A DNA stretch of 6,457 bases, from assembly GCA_036257565.1 (NCBI GenBank), contig DATAFH010000097.1:1-6457 (forward strand), read 5' to 3'. Source of the DNA: DASSUW01 sp036257565 (GTDB lineage Bacteria; Actinomycetota; Thermoleophilia; Solirubrobacterales; Solirubrobacteraceae). The notes under the pieces were generated by a model. That model saw only the letters and a program-made list of their open reading frames with translations. It was not told the DNA's origin and made no database searches. Shown piece after piece: positions 6,287 through 6,457 of the stretch. Each line of letters opens with the position of its first letter. Position 1 is the first letter of the stretch. Made by a program: the position numbers and the translations under genes.

Positions 6287-6306
6287 GGGGAACATGAGGG
6301 GAACAT
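6287..6306 (+). repeat. tandem 9-base direct repeat, 11-base period
   Basis: GGGGAACAT occurs at 6287-6295 and 6298-6306, about one helical turn apart and some 50 bases from the tRNA piece. With the neighbouring AGGGATTT pair it looks like a cluster of integrase or excisionase binding sites; this is inference from spacing and position. Confidence 0.6.
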
Positions 6307-6457
6307 CGGTTTCGTCGGGGGCCGCCTCATTCCTCCGGGGCGCCTCGCGGTTCACGGGCCGATTTCGCTCCCGAGCATGCGGTTGAGAGCTGGTTCGCGG
6401 CGTCTCCCAGCAGCTGCCCGAGTGTCGCATTGCGGTGTGATGAGATCCGAACGCCTG
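6307..6457 (-). other. right edge, no supported gene; possible decayed integrase tail
   Basis: No frame here gives a gene I trust. On the - strand a frame entering from the window edge (6455) ends at a TGA at 6327-6329 and contains LGQLLGDAANQLS. A second frame continues as NRMLGSEIGP before its own stop. Joined, these vaguely resemble the end of a tyrosine integrase, but the catalytic residues would lie outside the window. Confidence 0.15.

Noticed and set aside
6023..6430. - strand frame containing GLEPATPSLPW
   Set aside because: That wording is the well-known spurious antisense translation of tRNA 3' ends; it supports the tRNA remnant, not a protein.

Overview
The window is very GC-rich, with almost all third codon positions G or C. 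Codon use, GTG starts, tight gene packing and a possible leaderless start suggest a high-GC bacterium, most likely an actinomycete-type lineage (Actinomycetota, perhaps a deep soil branch). That placement is inferred from composition and protein style; there is no marker gene here.

Left part (1-5223, all + strand): a sulfur/thiol redox cluster. A sulfide:quinone oxidoreductase-like flavoprotein (133-1332) comes first. A short AT-rich gap follows, carrying nested palindromes. Then come five tightly packed genes: an ArsR-family repressor with a CxxxC pair (1419-1793), a thioredoxin with WCGPC (1799-2143), an OsmC/Ohr-family protein with both conserved cysteines (2148-2609), an amidohydrolase with an unexplained C-terminal extension (2612-3790), and a class V PLP enzyme resembling the N-terminal half of molybdenum cofactor sulfurase (3787-5223). 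Gaps are 5, 4 and 2 nt, then a 4-nt overlap, so these five genes are almost certainly one operon. My reading is that SQR makes protein- or thiol-bound sulfane sulfur, ArsR senses it through its cysteines, thioredoxin and OsmC reduce or detoxify persulfides and peroxides, and the PLP enzyme moves sulfur from a cysteine-like donor. The amidohydrolase substrate is unknown.

Right part (5224-6457): a scarred accessory edge. On the - strand lies a toxin-antitoxin pair: an intact ribbon-helix-helix-type antitoxin (5664-5906) overlapping a PIN-domain toxin gene (about 5237-5667) that is broken by two compensating frameshifts and has no in-frame stop at the expected end. Next comes an isolated 3' half of a tRNA-Thr(GGT) gene (6188-6234) without its 5' half, followed by two pairs of short tandem direct repeats. 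This is the classic look of an attachment-site scar left by a tyrosine-integrase element.

The first 45 bases may be the tail of an upstream gene. No CRISPR array, insertion sequence or rRNA was seen.
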